From contig NZ_CP009282.1 of assembly GCF_000758605.1 (NCBI RefSeq), positions 1,240,001-1,304,000 of the forward strand: a stretch of 64,000 nt of DNA. The letters are read 5' to 3'. The DNA comes from Paenibacillus sp. FSL R5-0912. Its GTDB lineage: Bacteria; Bacillota; Bacilli; Paenibacillales; Paenibacillaceae. The notes under the pieces were generated by a model that was given only the letters and a program-made list of their open reading frames with translations, did not search any database and was not told the DNA's origin. Below are positions 62,105 through 64,000 of the stretch, one piece after another. A program made the position numbers and the translations under genes. Position 1 is the first letter of the stretch. Each line of letters begins with the position of its first letter.

Positions 62105-62126
62105 TATTGAGAACGATTATCAATAA
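62105..62126. promoter_or_regulatory. Fur-box-like operator upstream of the AraC-binding-domain gene
   Basis: TTGAGAACGATTATCAATAA matches the core GATTATCA and about 14 of 19 positions of the Fur consensus. It lies about 40-60 bases before the TTG at 62065. Confidence 0.75.
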
Positions 62127-62145
62127 ACCTCATTGTATATAAAAT

Positions 62146-62183
62146 AAAGCAGCTTATCAACATTAGTTGATAAGCTGCTTTTA
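62146..62183 (-). terminator. Terminator after siderophore-binding lipoprotein gene
   Basis: AAAGCAGCTTATCAAC pairs perfectly with GTTGATAAGCTGCTTT (read across the loop ATTAG); on the minus strand it runs into a T-rich tract. Confidence 0.92.
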
Positions 62184-62211
62184 ATATTCGTCCTGTCTGC
62201 ATGCGTAATCG

Positions 62212-63216
62212 TTACTTATTCAGCATGGCGGGGATTTCACCCAGCAGCCATTCTCTGGTGGCGGCATCACTGGAGGTTTTCATGATGTCCTGTGTATAGA
62301 CATAGCCGTTCTTAACAGCCGGCAGGCTTTTCCAGACTGCACTCTCCAGCAGCTTGTCGGTCGATGCCTTGGCTTCGTCAGCTACCGGCGTCAGAAGGAA
62401 AATACGGTCCCCTGCGTATTCCTGGATAACCTCCATCGAAATCTCCTGGAAGCCCATGTCGGCGTCAAGCACCTTTTGGATCGCCGGAGTAGGCTTGAAT
62501 CCGTTCTCCCCATACAGTACCTGCGACAGGCCGGTTGTAGCCATTACAAACAGTCTGTCGCCCGGATAGTAGGTGAAGACTGCGGCAGTTTCGCCTTCCT
62601 TCATGCCTGAAGCTTTAAGCTGGGCCCACATGGCATCTTCCTGTGTCTGGTACTGGGCCAGCCAGGCTTCTGCTTCTGCCGTCTTGCCCAAGATACCGCC
62701 GATTTCCTGCATCCGTTCCTTCAGCGGGGCGAAGGTATCGAAGATAATCGTTGGAGCGATTTTGGACAAGGCATCGAAATCAGCCTCTTCAATTCCGGCA
62801 TAGATGATCAGATCCGGCTGAAGCTCAAGCGTCTTCTCCAGGTTGATCGGGAAGCCGACATCTTCTACCCCGGTCAGCTTGTCCTTGAACACCTGGCCTT
62901 CAGCCATGGAGAGCGGATAGCCGATGGCCTGTACGCCCAGGGCAATCAGATCGCCGTAAGTTTCCCCGGAGTAGATGATTCGCTGCGGGTTCACAGGAAT
63001 CTCAACCGTATGGCCTTTGTAATCGGTGTAAGGGCGTGTTGTGGCTGCCGGTTCTGAAGTAGCTTCTACGGTTGGAGCGGCGGTTGCAGCGGTATTGCCG
63101 GCAGCTGTGTTAGCCGCAGCGTTGCCTTCATCATTCTTGCTGCTGCAGGCGAGCAGTAAGGTGCTCATCAGGAAGATGATGCACAGGATAGCGAAAGGTT
63201 GTCTTGCCTTGTTCAT
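62212..63216 (-). CDS. Iron-siderophore ABC transporter substrate-binding lipoprotein
   Basis: This 334-residue protein has a lipoprotein signal (LMSTLLLACSSK, Cys24), an Ala/Thr-rich linker, and a FepB/FecB-type binding domain (PQRIIYSGETYGDLIALGV, LQPDLIIYAGIEE). It captures a ferric siderophore outside the membrane. The permease and ATPase genes are not in the window; it may use shared ones. ATG 63216 follows GGGAGGCATAC. A Fur box lies directly upstream. Confidence 0.93.
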   Translation of the reverse strand: MNKARQPFAILCIIFLMSTLLLACSSKNDEGNAAANTAAGNTAATAAPTVEATSEPAATTRPYTDYKGHTVEIPVNPQRIIYSGETYGDLIALGVQAIGYPLSMAEGQVFKDKLTGVEDVGFPINLEKTLELQPDLIIYAGIEEADFDALSKIAPTIIFDTFAPLKERMQEIGGILGKTAEAEAWLAQYQTQEDAMWAQLKASGMKEGETAAVFTYYPGDRLFVMATTGLSQVLYGENGFKPTPAIQKVLDADMGFQEISMEVIQEYAGDRIFLLTPVADEAKASTDKLLESAVWKSLPAVKNGYVYTQDIMKTSSDAATREWLLGEIPAMLNK

Positions 63217-63250
63217 TGTAAGTATGCCTCCCATGTGTATACCGATTACC

Positions 63251-63269
63251 AATAATGATAATCATTCTC
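63251..63269. promoter_or_regulatory. Fur box upstream of siderophore-binding lipoprotein gene
   Basis: AATAATGATAATCATTCTC matches about 16 of 19 positions of GATAATGATTATCATTATC, 35 bases before the lipoprotein start. Iron repression by Fur is expected. Confidence 0.88.
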
Positions 63270-63451
63270 GTTTAAATTATCATAGAGGATAACCCTTCGT
63301 TACTCAATGGACAAAACCCAAAGCGGGAACTCGAGTTTGTGCAAAAGAAGAATGCCGCCATTCAGTCAATATTCAGTTTGGGTTGTAATGATGCATGAAA
63401 TCCGTCCCTTCCGCAGGTCTTCTTAGGTGTGGGGAAATATAGCGGATTTTA

Positions 63452-63504
63452 GTTATTAACATATTGATAATATCATCAAAGTCTGCTAAGATGTTGTTAA
63501 TAAC
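63452..63504. promoter_or_regulatory. Palindrome cluster upstream of SPFH gene
   Basis: GTTATTAAC, the near-perfect palindrome TTGATAATATCATCAA (63464-63479) and GTTGTTAATAAC (63493-63504) are spaced within 60 bases, ahead of the SPFH gene start at 63566. They look like binding sites for a dimeric regulator; the protein is not identified. Confidence 0.45.
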
Positions 63505-63565
63505 AAATTAATAATAACATTAAGTTAATATCAATCTCTAAAATAAACAGCAGGAGGTAATGACC

Positions 63566-64000
63566 ATGTTCGGATTCCGCTTCGTAAAGTTCCAGCCCAG
63601 TGAATATGTCCTTAAGGTGAAGAACGGTAAGGTAGTGCAGGAAGGTGTAGGACTTTCTTTCCATTATTACGCGCCTACGACCTCGGTTGTAGTGGTGCCG
63701 GTCTCTTCGATTGATGTACCGTTTATGTTCGAGGAAATTACGGCTGATTATCAGACGGTGACCGTGCAGGGGCAGCTGACCTACCGGATCGTGGATTACC
63801 GCAAGACTACACAGATTCTTAACTATACGTATAATCTGCGGAAGAATACCTACCTCTCCGATGATCCGCACAAGCTGGCCCAGCGGGTGATCAATATCGC
63901 CAAGGTGCTGACCAAGAAGCAGCTCGGGCAGCTGCCGCTGAAGGAAGCCATTCAGTCGAGTGAACGTCTGGCTAAGACAATTACGCTCGAAATCGGACAG
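63566..64000 (+). CDS. SPFH/band-7 domain protein (3' end outside window)
   Basis: The first 145 codons of a prohibitin/stomatin-like protein are visible (FGFRFVKFQPSEYVLKVKNG, VVPVSSIDVPFMFEE, VQGQLTYRIVDYRKT, KKQLGQLPLKEAI). No N-terminal membrane helix is evident, unlike flotillins, so it may belong to a soluble or virion-core-like SPFH subgroup. ATG 63566 follows CAGGAGGTAATG. The frame is open to the window end. Confidence 0.88.
   Translation, partial: MFGFRFVKFQPSEYVLKVKNGKVVQEGVGLSFHYYAPTTSVVVVPVSSIDVPFMFEEITADYQTVTVQGQLTYRIVDYRKTTQILNYTYNLRKNTYLSDDPHKLAQRVINIAKVLTKKQLGQLPLKEAIQSSERLAKTITLEIGQ

Noticed and set aside
63497..63871. 124-codon minus-strand frame near the window end
   Set aside because: It lies opposite the SPFH gene, which has a strong ribosome site and family motifs.

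Overview
The window looks like a chromosomal segment of a Paenibacillus-type endospore-forming Firmicute. Supporting signs are a gerA-type spore germination receptor operon, LplB/YtcP-type sugar permeases, many AraC regulators, the ccpN-yqfL gluconeogenesis pair, frequent TTG/GTG starts behind strong AGGAGG ribosome sites, and abundant short dispersed palindromes. No tRNA, rRNA, CRISPR array or intact prophage was seen.

Layout. 1-4431: end of a sugar ABC importer (two permeases), an AraC regulator and a GH31 glycosidase. 4557-5681: very small overlapping phage-like membrane genes. 5713-6690: an MsrA-MsrB fusion whose MsrB half has lost its active site. 7001-14422: a histidine-utilisation operon (hutH, hutU, hutI, an M20 amidase, a HutF-like amidohydrolase). 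14813-19853: ZIP transporter, two aldo/keto reductases, AraC regulator, thioredoxin-like ferredoxin. 20227-23983: a stress-type protein, then glpX-yqfL-ccpN, a gluconeogenesis control operon. 24300-28611: lipoprotein, EamA exporter diverging from a MocR regulator, TIMP-like surface protein. 28837-35237: orphan APS kinase, then a tightly overlapping five-gene operon matching the uncharacterised STM4011-STM4015 set (LRR protein, ATP-grasp-like protein, sulfatase-fold hydrolase, two radical SAM proteins). 36204-38573: feoA and a feoB split into two overlapping genes. 38869-45789: SRPBCC protein, WYL regulator, and a germination receptor operon with two B subunits and a small D-like protein. 45977-52023: secreted phosphodiester glycosidase, phosphatase, diguanylate cyclase, GDPD, Nudix, YhcH.

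52084-56480 is a visibly AT-rich island with decayed genes (an internal deletion, a frameshift, and a DUF1835-type gene split by 51-bp tandem repeats), a serine hydrolase with a small DNA-binding-like partner, and repeated post-gene motifs that suggest cassette-like modules. 56481-60120 returns to core-like sequence (membrane protein, AraC plus ThuA, CutC). 60353-63216 is a Fur-box-flanked iron-siderophore module: an AraC regulator fused to a binding-protein domain beside a paralogous binding lipoprotein. The window ends inside an SPFH/band-7 gene.

The strongest candidate for a poorly understood system is the five-gene operon at 29843-35237. Other points of interest are the degenerate MsrB, the non-standard last steps of the hut operon, the split FeoB and the repeat-interrupted gene in the island. 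All family assignments come from reading motifs by eye; no database search was run.
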